Source of the DNA: Dehalococcoidia bacterium
GTDB lineage: Bacteria > Chloroflexota > Dehalococcoidia > Lucifugimonadales > UBA1123
Direction of reading: 5' to 3'
DNA: 64,000 bases
Assembly: GCA_009838465.1 (NCBI GenBank)
Contig: VXRN01000023.1
Span: 248,001 to 312,000, forward strand
Shown here: piece after piece, positions 24,704 through 33,311 of the stretch
Position numbering within the stretch: position 1 is the stretch's first letter
Layout of the letters: every line of letters begins with the position of its first letter
The notes under the pieces: generated by a model
What the model saw: only the letters and a program-made list of their open reading frames with translations
What the model was told of the DNA's origin: nothing
Databases searched by the model: none
Program-made: the position numbers and the translations under genes

Positions 24704-25371
24704 CCGGAATCAAGCAGCCGCCTAATATCCGCCGCCACCTCCTCCGGCTCCAGCGGGGGAGTGAACACCACACGGCGCCTTCCCTCCCGGTCAATCAGGA
24801 ACACGGGCGTCGAATGGATCACCAAATAGTGTTTCGCTATCTCCGCGCTCAGCGCATCAATCGCGCCCCTCGGTTCGGGTGTAGGACTTGCTCGGCCTGA
24901 TTCCAACGGGTCGTGGTCGCTGACCGCCGGATCCACATAGTAGGCTTTCCACACTTCCTCCAGCTCCAATCTATCACCCACCAGAAAGTGCCAATTCGTT
25001 GAAAGCCCCCACTTGTCCAGGTATTCCTGCGCCGATCCAACGGTGTCCCGGTCTGGATCAACGCTCACAGCCACGAACCGGGCGTCATCCGCGTCTGATT
25101 CGAGAAGCATCTGAACCTCGCGGAGACGGGAAGTCACGATTGGGCAGACGTCCGGGCAGTTGGTGTAGAGGAACGTCAGAACAACCACCTGGCCCTTGAG
25201 ACTCTCCAGGCTTACCGACCGGTCTGCCTGATCCGAAAGCGCAAAGTTGGGAGCGATGTCTCCACTTTTCAGAGGCGTGCCGTTGAACTCCTGCTCAGAT
25301 GTAGGGTTTGCGCAGGCCATCAGGCCAAGCGTGATGAACAGCGCCACCGGCCACACCATGGGAATGTCCAT
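24700..25371 (-). CDS. SCO1/SenC copper chaperone lipoprotein
   Basis: It delivers copper to the CuA centre of cytochrome oxidase. The ATG at 25371 gives 223 residues starting MDIPMVWPVALFITLGLMAC, a lipoprotein signal with lipobox LMAC; the ATG four codons later is equally possible. The thioredoxin-fold domain has the copper motif CPDVCP (CxxxC) and the distal His in YLVIHSTPVFLIDREG. DRDTVGSAQEYLDKWG lies between. It is the last gene of the oxidase operon and overlaps rplT at its stop codon. Confidence 0.92.
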   Translation of the reverse strand: MDIPMVWPVALFITLGLMACANPTSEQEFNGTPLKSGDIAPNFALSDQADRSVSLESLKGQVVVLTFLYTNCPDVCPIVTSRLREVQMLLESDADDARFVAVSVDPDRDTVGSAQEYLDKWGLSTNWHFLVGDRLELEEVWKAYYVDPAVSDHDPLESGRASPTPEPRGAIDALSAEIAKHYLVIHSTPVFLIDREGRRRVVFTPPLEPEEVAADIRRLLDSG

Positions 25372-25420
25372 GCTCCTGGAATACGTTGACCGACTCCTGC
25401 CGGCTTTTCCGGCCCTGTCT

Positions 25421-25648
25421 CTAATGCTCCGTAGGTTCGTTGCGCGTGAGCAGGTACGCGACAATCGGAACACCGAATACCAGTCCGGATCCAAGGATTA
25501 TGACGGCGATGGGAATTTTTTCGCCGAACGCTTCCAACTTTATGGTGTTCAACAGGATGAAGGTAACCCCAAGAGCTCCACCGTAGAGCGCGATCAGCAG
25601 GACTGCCAGAAACGGGAAGAGAATCGAGAATTTGAAATTGCTGCTCAC
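25421..25648 (-). CDS. Small two-helix membrane protein in the oxidase operon
   Basis: A 75-residue protein with a GTG start overlapping the ctaG stop (GTGA). Two hydrophobic helices are visible: ILFPFLAVLLIALYGGALGV (about 9-28) and PIAVIILGSGLVFGVPIVAY (about 45-64), joined by a short polar loop. No named family was recognised. The overlap with ctaG and position before sco suggest a role in assembly or stability of the oxidase. Confidence 0.75.
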   Translation of the reverse strand: MSSNFKFSILFPFLAVLLIALYGGALGVTFILLNTIKLEAFGEKIPIAVIILGSGLVFGVPIVAYLLTRNEPTEH

Positions 25649-26490
25649 GTTGGTGTGTCCTCCAGGCTTGTCGGATAGTTTCTTTGTCGTCTGTGTGCTT
25701 TGCGGGTGCGTTCTTCTTCTCCGTACCAGCGATAGAAGGTTACTATCAGCAGTCCGAGGAACAGGAGCCCTCCGCCGACTTTCATTATAACAGCCCCGAT
25801 CTGCTGATCGGTAAGCGCCGTCATAAATGAGATTCGGGGAGCGTCCACGTAGAATCCGTATATCGGCTCACCCGCGAATGTCAGAGCGCCGAAGACGATT
25901 AGTTGCGCCACGGACAGGCCGAACAGGTACATGATCCGCATTGGATACGAGACCCTGGGCAGCTCCGGCATTGTGCTGGTCAGAGGCCACCACATGAGTA
26001 TGGCTGTGCTTATCATCATTATGTGCTCGGCAATGTGTATGCCGTGATTGGTCAGAGAGGCGTTGTACAGGGCCGGTATGTGCCAGATCGAAAATACGAT
26101 GTTGAACGCCAGGAACGCTCCAATTGGATGGGTCAGCGCCCGCGCGACTTTGAATGACCAGTTCGGCCTCAGCAACGGACGTATGAGCCAGTCCGGTATT
26201 CCGCGTACCATGAGTGGAGGCGCGACAAGAGTCAGGAGCACGTGCTGGAGCATATGCACGCTGAAAAGGTAGTTTTCGCTGACGACGTGTATAGGCGACG
26301 CGAGAGCGATGAAGATGACGAGTACGCCAAGCGTGAAAGTCGCAATCTGCCTCGGGTCAACGTCTTCGGCCCAATTGTTGCGCTGCCTGAGCGGACCAAC
26401 GCCAAGAAGATAGACCGACTGTATTGCAATCAAGAGGATGACGGATTCGAGGTCGGCCTGCCACGCCATCCACAGCGACCCTGTTTCCAA
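25645..26490 (-). CDS. ctaG: Cytochrome c oxidase assembly factor, CtaG type
   Basis: A 281-residue polytopic membrane protein of the Bacillus caa3-type CtaG family (not the copper chaperone Cox11). Seven or so helices are visible, with the conserved pairs HMLQHVLLTLVAPPL (about 78-92), IPDWLIRPLL, and HGIHIAEHIMMISTAILMWW (about 148-167). The His-rich segments may bind copper or heme. It follows coxD and overlaps the small membrane protein gene. Confidence 0.9.
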   Translation of the reverse strand: METGSLWMAWQADLESVILLIAIQSVYLLGVGPLRQRNNWAEDVDPRQIATFTLGVLVIFIALASPIHVVSENYLFSVHMLQHVLLTLVAPPLMVRGIPDWLIRPLLRPNWSFKVARALTHPIGAFLAFNIVFSIWHIPALYNASLTNHGIHIAEHIMMISTAILMWWPLTSTMPELPRVSYPMRIMYLFGLSVAQLIVFGALTFAGEPIYGFYVDAPRISFMTALTDQQIGAVIMKVGGGLLFLGLLIVTFYRWYGEEERTRKAHRRQRNYPTSLEDTPT

Positions 26491-26577
26491 CTCCCGAATC
26501 CTCCTTCCAGCGTCAAGGCGCGCTGCTGGATTCGCGCCGCGACAACCATAGTCGCACGCGGCGGCATTTACTCCTTG

Positions 26578-26910
26578 CTAGAACAAGAACCAGCTAAACA
26601 GCGCCATCAGAGCGAATATCACGCCGGTGGCGACGAACATTCCGAAGAAGAACATACCCGAAAATATCTTCGAGTCGAACTTCAGGTGCATATAGTACAT
26701 GACCACTAGCGCGAACTTGCCGACTGAAAGAATGGCCAGCACCGGGATGATCGCATAGCCGATCTGAGTCACATAAAAGATTCCGACCTCGATGGCCGTA
26801 AGGATGGACAGTGCCATAGCGACCTTGAAATACGTCGCCGGAGTAGGGTGTCCCGTATGCGCCGCCTCCGCGGAATGCTGGTCTGCAACCTGGCTCTCTT
26901 CCTGGCTCAT
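26578..26910 (-). CDS. Cytochrome c oxidase subunit IV (CtaF-like)
   Basis: A 110-residue protein with a polar N-terminus containing several His (HSAEAAHTGHPTPAT) and three membrane helices (about 28-47, 51-70, 82-108). The middle carries GKFALVVMYYMHLKFDSK, the signature of prokaryotic subunit IV. It lies directly after coxC in the operon and probably stabilises the CuB site region, as in Bacillus caa3. Confidence 0.88.
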   Translation of the reverse strand: MSQEESQVADQHSAEAAHTGHPTPATYFKVAMALSILTAIEVGIFYVTQIGYAIIPVLAILSVGKFALVVMYYMHLKFDSKIFSGMFFFGMFVATGVIFALMALFSWFLF

Positions 26911-26971
26911 TTGAACTCCCTGAGCGGTAACTCTTTCTCTTGGCTCGAATTAGTTCTATCAGTCAGTCTTG

Positions 26972-27619
26972 TCAGTGTACCGCGGCGGACGCCGCGGTAC
27001 CCGGGAAGCCTTCGAACACGCCGAACAGGTACACGACGGTGAAGATCACGATCCACACGATGTCAACAAAGTGCCAGTACAGCGCCGCAAGGTCCACGTC
27101 CAGGTTCTTTTCGGGAGTGACTCCACCCTCCCTGAACGAATGGAAGAGTATGGACAGCAGCCATACCACGCCGAGCGTTACGTGCGCCCCATGGAATCCT
27201 GTGAGGGTGAAGAATGTGGACCCGAACAGGTTGGTGCGCGGAGTCAGGTGTCCGTGATTGGCGAATTCGTAGAACTCGTAAACCTGGAAAGCCAGGAACG
27301 TAGCCCCCATTATCGCCGTGGATGCGAGCCATATCCTGAACGCCTTCAGGTTGCCCCTGGTGAGCCATGCGTAGGCCATCACCATGCTCATCGAACTCAT
27401 CAGCAGCACGAAGGTGCTTACCGACGTAACCGGAATGTCGAATACGTCTATTGGCAGCGGGCCTTCGAGGCTCTTGTTCTTGTACACGAGGTACGTAGCG
27501 ATGAGCGTCCCGAAGAACATGCAGTCCGAGCCCAGGAAGGCCCACATCAGCAGTTTTCTGTGGTTCAGACCTGTTGTAGTTGGTTCGTGCTCGCCGTGTA
27601 TGGCGGGGGCGTGTGCCAC
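26972..27619 (-). CDS. ctaE: Cytochrome c oxidase subunit III
   Basis: A 215-residue polytopic subunit with five visible helices; two further helices of the classic subunit III are found at the C-terminus of subunit I here, as in Bacillus caa3. Conserved features are KLLMWAFLGSDCMFFGTLIA (about 23-42), GSTFFTLTGFHGAHVTLGVV (about 128-147), and the terminal YWHFVDIVWIVIFTVVYLF. It follows coxA after 19 bases. Confidence 0.94.
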   Translation of the reverse strand: MAHAPAIHGEHEPTTTGLNHRKLLMWAFLGSDCMFFGTLIATYLVYKNKSLEGPLPIDVFDIPVTSVSTFVLLMSSMSMVMAYAWLTRGNLKAFRIWLASTAIMGATFLAFQVYEFYEFANHGHLTPRTNLFGSTFFTLTGFHGAHVTLGVVWLLSILFHSFREGGVTPEKNLDVDLAALYWHFVDIVWIVIFTVVYLFGVFEGFPGTAASAAVH

Positions 27620-27638
27620 TTAATCAGCCTCCGTAGCG

Positions 27639-29549
27639 TTAATGTGCGGCGTGTTCGCCGTCCGGTTCGGGGTCATTGACCGGCTCGAACGACCATGCAT
27701 ATACCGATACCATGCCGATTATCACGCCGATAACCGTCGTTGTCAGTGCGACCCAGTTGAGCGTGCGTAGCCCGGCGTCGCTTACGTTTATCAAGTACAC
27801 GAGGCCCATTCCGCCTATGAACAGGCCAAGCGAGACGAAGAACGGCCAGTATGACGGCTGCGGCAGGTGTATGTCGTGAGCGTCGTCGCTGTCGGAGCCG
27901 CCCGCCACCACGGGGACCGGCGCGCCGGGCGCGAGTTCGCGCCTGCGCTGCTTCTCTTCCCACCAGTCGTCGCGGTCCAGCACGTTCGGTATCTCGGCAA
28001 AGTTATACTCCGGCGGCGGCGAGGGGATTGACCACTCGAGCGTCCGTCCGTCCCATGGATCGGCGCCTGCCGTCTCGCCCTTCTTCCAGCTACGGGCCAT
28101 GTTGTGGATGAAGATCAGGAACCCAACCAATAGGAAGAGAACGCCGATGGTCGAGACCATGTTCCAGAAGTCCCAGCCCATGCCTCCGTAGTAGGTGTAT
28201 ATGCGGCGCGGCATTCCGTTCATCCCGGTGAAGTGCATGGGGAAGAACGTTATATTCTGTCCTATGAACATTAGCCAGAAGTGCCACTGTCCCAGCTTCT
28301 CGTCGTACATTCTGCCGGTCAGCTTGGGGTACCAGTAGTATGTCCCCGCCAGTATGGCGAATATCGCCCCTCCGAACAGCACATAGTGAATATGTGCCAC
28401 GATGAAGTACGTGTCCTGCTGCTGCGCGTCGGACGCGGCAACTGCGTGCATCACGCCGCTGATGCCCCCGATGACGAACATCGAGACGAATGCTATGGCG
28501 AACAGCATCGGCGTCTTGTAACTAATCGAGCCGCCCCACATCGTTCCCATCCAGTTGAACACCTTGATGCCTGTCGGCACCGCTATCAGCATGGTTGTAA
28601 CAGTGAAAACCGAGTTGGCAACCGGCCCGAGTCCGACCGTGAACATATGGTGGCTCCAGACCATCCATCCCATGAAGGCGATGATCACGCCTGCAAGCAC
28701 CACTGTCGCGTATCCGAACAGTGGCTTCTTCGAGAAGACGGGCAGTATCTCGGACACGATGCCCATAGCGGGAAGAATCAGAATGTACACCTCCGGGTGC
28801 CCGAACACCCAGAACAGGTGCTGCCACAGCACAGGGTTGGCCCCTGCCGCGACATTGAAGAAGTTCATGCCGAACGCGCGGTCGAAGTAGAGTTCTATCA
28901 GCGCGACGGTTATGACCGGGAAGGCCAGCACTAACAGGATAGCCGTCACCATGGTCATCCAGGTAAACAGCGGCAGTCGCATCAGGCTCATGCCAGGGGC
29001 GCGCATATTCAGTATGGTAACTATGAAGTTGAAGGACGCCGCCAGAGACGCGATGCCAAGCACCTGTAGAGAAATGATCCACACGTCAATGCCGTGTCCC
29101 AGGTTGTAGGTGATCCCCGTCAGTGGCGAATACCCGAACCAGCCTCCGTTGGGGGCTGAGTGCGTGAACCAGCTAATCTTTAGAAGCAGCGCCCCCCCCA
29201 GGAACGTCCAGTAACTGAATGCGTTGAGGCGGGGGAATGCCACGTCTCTTGCGCCAATCTGGAGTGGCACGACGAAATTGAAGAACGCAGCCGAAAGTGG
29301 CATGACGCCGAGGAATATCATCGTCGTCGCGTGCATCGTGAATAGCTGGTTGAAGATCTCCGGCGTAATCAGATTCTGTTCCGGTCTGGCAAGCTGGACC
29401 CTTATCAGGAACGCTTCGAGGCCACCTGAAAAGAACATCAGGAACGCGGTGACTCCGTAGAGCACGCCGATGCGCTTGTGGTCAATTGTGGTTATCCACG
29501 ACCAGATGCCAGTCGGGTGTACAGGTCTCGGTATTGCCAGAGTAGTCAT
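27639..29549 (-). CDS. ctaD: Cytochrome c oxidase subunit I
   Basis: The catalytic heme a/a3-CuB subunit, 636 residues. The core has about 12 helices followed by an extension with two more (YWPFFVSLGLFIGGMGLVYL and VALTTTVIGVIIGMVSVY) that correspond to the start of subunit III, as in Bacillus CtaD. Metal-site motifs are complete: MHATTMIFLG with a heme His, FWVFGHPEVYILILPAMGIV with the CuB His-Tyr pair, WSHHMFTVG, and AHIHYVLFGG. The sequence supports an A-type proton-pumping oxidase. Confidence 0.97.
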   Translation of the reverse strand: MTTLAIPRPVHPTGIWSWITTIDHKRIGVLYGVTAFLMFFSGGLEAFLIRVQLARPEQNLITPEIFNQLFTMHATTMIFLGVMPLSAAFFNFVVPLQIGARDVAFPRLNAFSYWTFLGGALLLKISWFTHSAPNGGWFGYSPLTGITYNLGHGIDVWIISLQVLGIASLAASFNFIVTILNMRAPGMSLMRLPLFTWMTMVTAILLVLAFPVITVALIELYFDRAFGMNFFNVAAGANPVLWQHLFWVFGHPEVYILILPAMGIVSEILPVFSKKPLFGYATVVLAGVIIAFMGWMVWSHHMFTVGLGPVANSVFTVTTMLIAVPTGIKVFNWMGTMWGGSISYKTPMLFAIAFVSMFVIGGISGVMHAVAASDAQQQDTYFIVAHIHYVLFGGAIFAILAGTYYWYPKLTGRMYDEKLGQWHFWLMFIGQNITFFPMHFTGMNGMPRRIYTYYGGMGWDFWNMVSTIGVLFLLVGFLIFIHNMARSWKKGETAGADPWDGRTLEWSIPSPPPEYNFAEIPNVLDRDDWWEEKQRRRELAPGAPVPVVAGGSDSDDAHDIHLPQPSYWPFFVSLGLFIGGMGLVYLINVSDAGLRTLNWVALTTTVIGVIIGMVSVYAWSFEPVNDPEPDGEHAAH

Positions 29550-29586
29550 ACCGTCTCTCCAAACATTTACATCAGCCGTCGCGCCG

Positions 29587-30696
29587 TTACTTCAGGCTCG
29601 AAAGGTAGGCTACTATTGCAGACAATTCTGCTTCCGTCAGAGCGTTTTCCGGGTCTATGTACGCCGCGCCCTCCGAGGCCATCGTGTTGCCCGGCTTCAC
29701 ACTCTCGGGATCGCTTATCCAGGTTCTCAGATTGTCCTGCAATATAGAGAGATTCACGTTGCCGCTCTCGTCGCGGTTGTCGAACATCCCCCCGGCCAGA
29801 TTCGTTCTGCTCGCAACGTGAGCCAAATTCGGCCCCTCCCGTCCGGCAACGCCATCATTCGAGATCGGGTCTGTGGCATGGCAGCCGGAACACCCGGCGC
29901 TCGCGCTGCGGAAGACTTTCTTCCCCTCTGCCACAAGCGGGTCCTGCGACTCTTCCGGCGGGGTAGCCTCCGCTCTCAGCCAGGCGTCGAAGTCCTCGCG
30001 CGTATGGACTATCACCTTGAAGCGCATGTTGGCATGTTGCACGCCGCAGAACTCGGCGCACTGACCATAGTATGTCCCCGTCTGGTCGGACTGTATCCAC
30101 ATGGTGTTGTCGTTGTTTGGCACCATGTCCACTTTGCCCGCGATTTTCGGTATCCAGAAACTGTGGATTACGTCAACCGAGTCAAGATTCACATTTATCA
30201 CTTCGTGTACGGGAATATGCAGATCGCCCGCGAAGACCACGTCCTTCGTCGGATCGTCGGGATGGTCGTATCTGAATTCGAACCACCATTGATGGCCGAT
30301 CACGTCAACGGTAAGCGCCCCTGGTTCGGGCGATACCTGGTTGTCGAATATGGTGAATATTGTGGGTATCGCCACCAGGATCACGATGGCGGTCGGTCCG
30401 GCCGTCCATGCGAATTCCAAGGTGTGGTTGCCCTCGACCTGTTCGGGAATGTCGTCTTCTCTCTGCCTGCGGAACTTGATGAGCAGGTATATCAGAGCGC
30501 CTTGGACGGCTACGAAGACTACCGCGCCGGCTCCCAATATGATCCAAAAGAGGTTTAGCTGCGACTGAGCGACGGGGCCATCCGCGTCGAACGTGGACTG
30601 CGGGTCGCCGGGAGTGCATCCGAGCGTCAACGCCACAAGCGCCCCCAGCATTAGAAAGCCGAGAAACAGCTTGCGACGCCGGTGGAAATTGAGCAT
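29587..30696 (-). CDS. ctaC: Cytochrome c oxidase subunit II with fused cytochrome c (caa3 type)
   Basis: It accepts electrons at CuA. Start 30696 gives 369 residues with a basic lipoprotein signal MLNFHRRRKLFLGFLMLG and Cys27; the ATG 9 codons earlier is possible. Two helices follow (about 47-70 and 100-118). The CuA ligands are His178, Cys213, Cys217, His221 and Met224 (GQCAEFCGVQHANM). A C-terminal cytochrome c domain has CSGCH (269-273) and a later Met in NTMASEG, so this is a caa3 enzyme that can draw electrons directly. A longer open frame upstream lies inside ctaB and is not used. Confidence 0.94.
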   Translation of the reverse strand: MLNFHRRRKLFLGFLMLGALVALTLGCTPGDPQSTFDADGPVAQSQLNLFWIILGAGAVVFVAVQGALIYLLIKFRRQREDDIPEQVEGNHTLEFAWTAGPTAIVILVAIPTIFTIFDNQVSPEPGALTVDVIGHQWWFEFRYDHPDDPTKDVVFAGDLHIPVHEVINVNLDSVDVIHSFWIPKIAGKVDMVPNNDNTMWIQSDQTGTYYGQCAEFCGVQHANMRFKVIVHTREDFDAWLRAEATPPEESQDPLVAEGKKVFRSASAGCSGCHATDPISNDGVAGREGPNLAHVASRTNLAGGMFDNRDESGNVNLSILQDNLRTWISDPESVKPGNTMASEGAAYIDPENALTEAELSAIVAYLSSLK

Positions 30697-30827
30697 ATTC
30701 TTAGGTTCCCTCTTGAAAGACATTATACCGCTTCTGAAACCGACAAAGAATCTATCAAAGCGCCCTGTCTCAGTCAAGACACAAGCGCCCGCCGCGACCC
30801 TGAACTTTTGCGTCGAAACCTGCTGCA

Positions 30828-31724
30828 TCAGATGCGCGCCACGCTGTCCACCATGATGACCAGGAACAGCAAAGCAAGATAGGCGAGTGAGTAAAGATAC
30901 GCGGCTTTCGCGCCTTCGATGCCGTCCCGCTTCATTAGACTGAGCGCATAATAGATGAAGCCTATCCCCAGTGCCAACGAGCCTCCAAAGTACACCCAGC
31001 CGACTGCTCTCGTCGTGAAGAACATCAGCGTCAATGCGAGCAGCAGAATTGTGTAGAGCAAAATGTAAAGCTTGGTGTTCTTGACACCGGCGACCACGGG
31101 CAGCATCGGAATTCCAGCTCTCCGGTAATCGTCCTTGATCATCAGAGACAACGCCCAGAAGTGCGGGGGAGTCCAGAAAAAGACGATAGCGAACATATAC
31201 AGCGCGGGAAGTCCGAGCGCCCCGGTTACGGCCACCCAGCCCACCATTGGAGGTATGGCGCCGGCCGCTCCTCCAATGACGATGTTCTGGGGTGTGCTCC
31301 GCTTGAGCGCCTTCGTGTAAACGAAGACGTAGAAGAGGGTCGCGGACAGCGTGAGCAGGGCGCTGAGAATGTTCACGAACGCGCCCAGAATGATGAAAGC
31401 CACTACGTTCAACGCAATTCCGAACCACATGGCGTGCTGCGGAGGGATGCTGCCGTTGACTATCGGGCGTCCCGAGGTCCGTCCCATGAGTCCGTCTATA
31501 TCGCGGTCAAGATAGTGGTTGAGGGCGTTCGCGCCCCCTGCGGCCAGTGCTCCACCGCCCAGTACCAGTATGACGAGAAGTGGATCGGGAACCCCCCGCG
31601 CTCCAAGGAACATACCACCGAGCGCTGTGAACACCAGCAGGGAGATTATCCGCGGCTTGGTGAGGGCTATATACCCCTTCAGCGTGGAATTTGAGCGGTC
31701 CTGTACCGCGGTAGAGGTAGCCAT
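30828..31724 (-). CDS. ctaB: Protoheme IX farnesyltransferase (heme O synthase)
   Basis: It adds the farnesyl chain to heme b to make heme O. The 298 residues are normal. The prenyl-diphosphate Asp motif is NALNHYLDRDIDGLMGRTSG (about 65-84) with NxxxDxxxD spacing. The second motif region reads FFWTPPHFWALSLMIKDDYR (about 173-192). Nine hydrophobic helices are visible. It lies 10 bases after ctaA, the next enzyme of heme A synthesis. Confidence 0.95.
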   Translation of the reverse strand: MATSTAVQDRSNSTLKGYIALTKPRIISLLVFTALGGMFLGARGVPDPLLVILVLGGGALAAGGANALNHYLDRDIDGLMGRTSGRPIVNGSIPPQHAMWFGIALNVVAFIILGAFVNILSALLTLSATLFYVFVYTKALKRSTPQNIVIGGAAGAIPPMVGWVAVTGALGLPALYMFAIVFFWTPPHFWALSLMIKDDYRRAGIPMLPVVAGVKNTKLYILLYTILLLALTLMFFTTRAVGWVYFGGSLALGIGFIYYALSLMKRDGIEGAKAAYLYSLAYLALLFLVIMVDSVARI

Positions 31725-31734
31725 TCTACTCTCG

Positions 31735-32679
31735 TTAAGTCGCTTTCTGTCTAAAGACCGCTGTACCGAACTCAGAAGCGGGTCGGTATGAGTATATCAG
31801 AGCGGTGAGGCTTACAAGGCCAATCCAGACCAGCGTCGCGAGACTGAGATGGGTTGCCTTGAGATCGGCCGAGAATCCGTTCCATATCACGAACGCGCCT
31901 ACCACGATCTGGACTGCGAAGGCAGTCCCAAGGGACGCCGCGGCCATCCTGACAGGACTATGTGGCGCCGCTGAAGCCCAGGCCTTCCAGGCCGTCCACA
32001 GGATCACGATTCCCACGACCGCGGCTATATACCTGTGTCCCATGTGTACGGTGTAGGCCCACCCGTCGGGGAGGAGGCTTCCACGGCACAGCGGCCAGGT
32101 GGCGCAGGATGTGCCATATCCCTCTCCGACCATGTAGGAGCCGGACAGTATGAGAACGAAGGCGCCGACCAGGGAGGCGATGATCAGCGGTTTGAGCGAA
32201 TCGGCCTGCTCGGAATTGGCGTGAGGCTCGGGAGAGTATGGGTTCCAGCCCGCTATGGCCGCCACTATCAGGCAGGCAATGAGTATTTCAGCTATGGCGA
32301 GATGAAGCAGTCTGTACTGCCAGGCGAGTTCTGTCAGGACAGTTATCCCTCCAAGGATCCCGGCCACGATCACCAAAACGAGCGCGGCCACGCTCGTGTA
32401 CCACACCAGCCGGTTAGTGCGGAGGCGCATCCATGCTAAGGCTGTGGTTGCTATGACTAGCAGTCCCAGCACGGAACCGGACAGCCGATGGCTGTATTCG
32501 ATGAGTGTAGCGGTATCGAACGGGGGGATGATCTGACCGTGGCATAGGGGCCAATCCGGGCAACCGAGTCCCGAGTCCGTCACTCGCACTACTCCGCCGA
32601 GCGTTACCTGGAAGAATGCGGAAAGGATAGCGGCGACAACCACGACGCGGAATAGTGTTTGTACTCTTTCGCTCGGCAA
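31735..32679 (-). CDS. ctaA: Heme A synthase (CtaA/Cox15)
   Basis: It oxidises the methyl group of heme O to make heme A for the oxidase. It has 314 residues and eight predicted helices. Conserved His residues lie in LIEYSHRLSGSVLGLLVI (about 59-76), RLLHLAIAEILIA (about 123-135), HMGHRYIAAVVGIVIL (about 211-226) and ATHLSLATLVWIG (about 274-286). Cys pairs are seen near LGCPDWPLCHG and SCATWPLCRG. First gene of the minus-strand oxidase operon; its promoter should lie in 32680-32796, before the MITE. Confidence 0.94.
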   Translation of the reverse strand: MPSERVQTLFRVVVVAAILSAFFQVTLGGVVRVTDSGLGCPDWPLCHGQIIPPFDTATLIEYSHRLSGSVLGLLVIATTALAWMRLRTNRLVWYTSVAALVLVIVAGILGGITVLTELAWQYRLLHLAIAEILIACLIVAAIAGWNPYSPEPHANSEQADSLKPLIIASLVGAFVLILSGSYMVGEGYGTSCATWPLCRGSLLPDGWAYTVHMGHRYIAAVVGIVILWTAWKAWASAAPHSPVRMAAASLGTAFAVQIVVGAFVIWNGFSADLKATHLSLATLVWIGLVSLTALIYSYRPASEFGTAVFRQKAT

Positions 32680-32796
32680 ATTGATGGCACCGCCCAGCAG
32701 TGTGTGATAGACCGTCCAGTAGGGAATATGTGCATTATTTCACGAACTCAGATTATCACAGATTCCGATAGCGCGTCAATCAATTCGTGATTGTAA

Positions 32797-32928
32797 GCAG
32801 TGTCTATTCATCTTCGCCTCGTCTTTGATCTCTCGTTCATTCTGAGCTTGTCGAAGGGCCGTTCATTCTTCGATAAGCTAACCACGAACGGACTACTCTA
32901 GTGACGCCTGATAACTAGAAGACCCTGT
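32797..32928 (-). mobile_element. MITE family A, copy 3 (reverse orientation)
   Basis: A 132-bp element. Its right edge AGAAGACCCTGT and core TTGTCGAAGGGCCGTTCAT match the family in reverse orientation, and its left edge GCAGTGTCTATTC is a worn terminal repeat. Both sides carry the perfect 8-bp duplication GATTGTAA (32789-32796 and 32929-32936), which fixes the boundaries. It lies upstream of ctaA. Confidence 0.85.
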
Positions 32929-32940
32929 GATTGTAAGTAG

Positions 32941-33076
32941 GAGACCTTTGCACAACCACCTTCATGCTCGCGAGGGCGGGCATCCAGGGGTAGGGTGGGG
33001 TGTACGAGCAACTAGGGAACTTGCCATGCTCCACGCCTGTACAGACCTCCAAAATCCAAGATCACGCAAAGGTCTC
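32941..33076. mobile_element. Second MITE-like element (family B)
   Basis: A 136-bp non-coding segment bounded by a perfect 11-bp inverted repeat, GAGACCTTTGC at 32941-32951 and GCAAAGGTCTC at 33066-33076. No target duplication is visible at the edges. It begins only 4 bases after the flanking repeat of the family A copy. It looks like a small IS-derived element, but one copy alone cannot prove mobility. Confidence 0.5.
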
Positions 33077-33151
33077 GAGTCGGGTTAGGCTTGACTGGAT
33101 TTGTTCCGGGCGACTAGAATTATCCCGCCTCGAAAAAGACCTGACAGGCAA

Positions 33152-33225
<74 letters not shown>

Positions 33226-33252
33226 CTTCCCCAACTATCCACCCCGCGAAGG

Positions 33253-33288
33253 TCCCCTCTCCCCTTGGGAGAGGGCTAGGGTGAGGGT
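33253..33288 (+). repeat. CCCCTCTCC dispersed hairpin repeat, copy 1
   Basis: TCCCCTCTCCCC pairs with GGGAGAGGG, followed by the tail CTAGGGTGAGGGT. Near-identical copies lie at 35954-35989 and 49978-50013, all intergenic. It lies between tRNA-Lys and the end of the GMC oxidoreductase gene and may act as a transcript end. Confidence 0.8.
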
Positions 33289-33311
33289 AATCCCATCTAC
33301 TTAGCGCGGCC

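Noticed and set aside
30697-31428. Long open frame extending the coxB gene upstream through ctaB
   Set aside because: It lies inside ctaB in another frame, has an odd composition (many Arg and His), and coxB has a proper lipoprotein signal at 30696.
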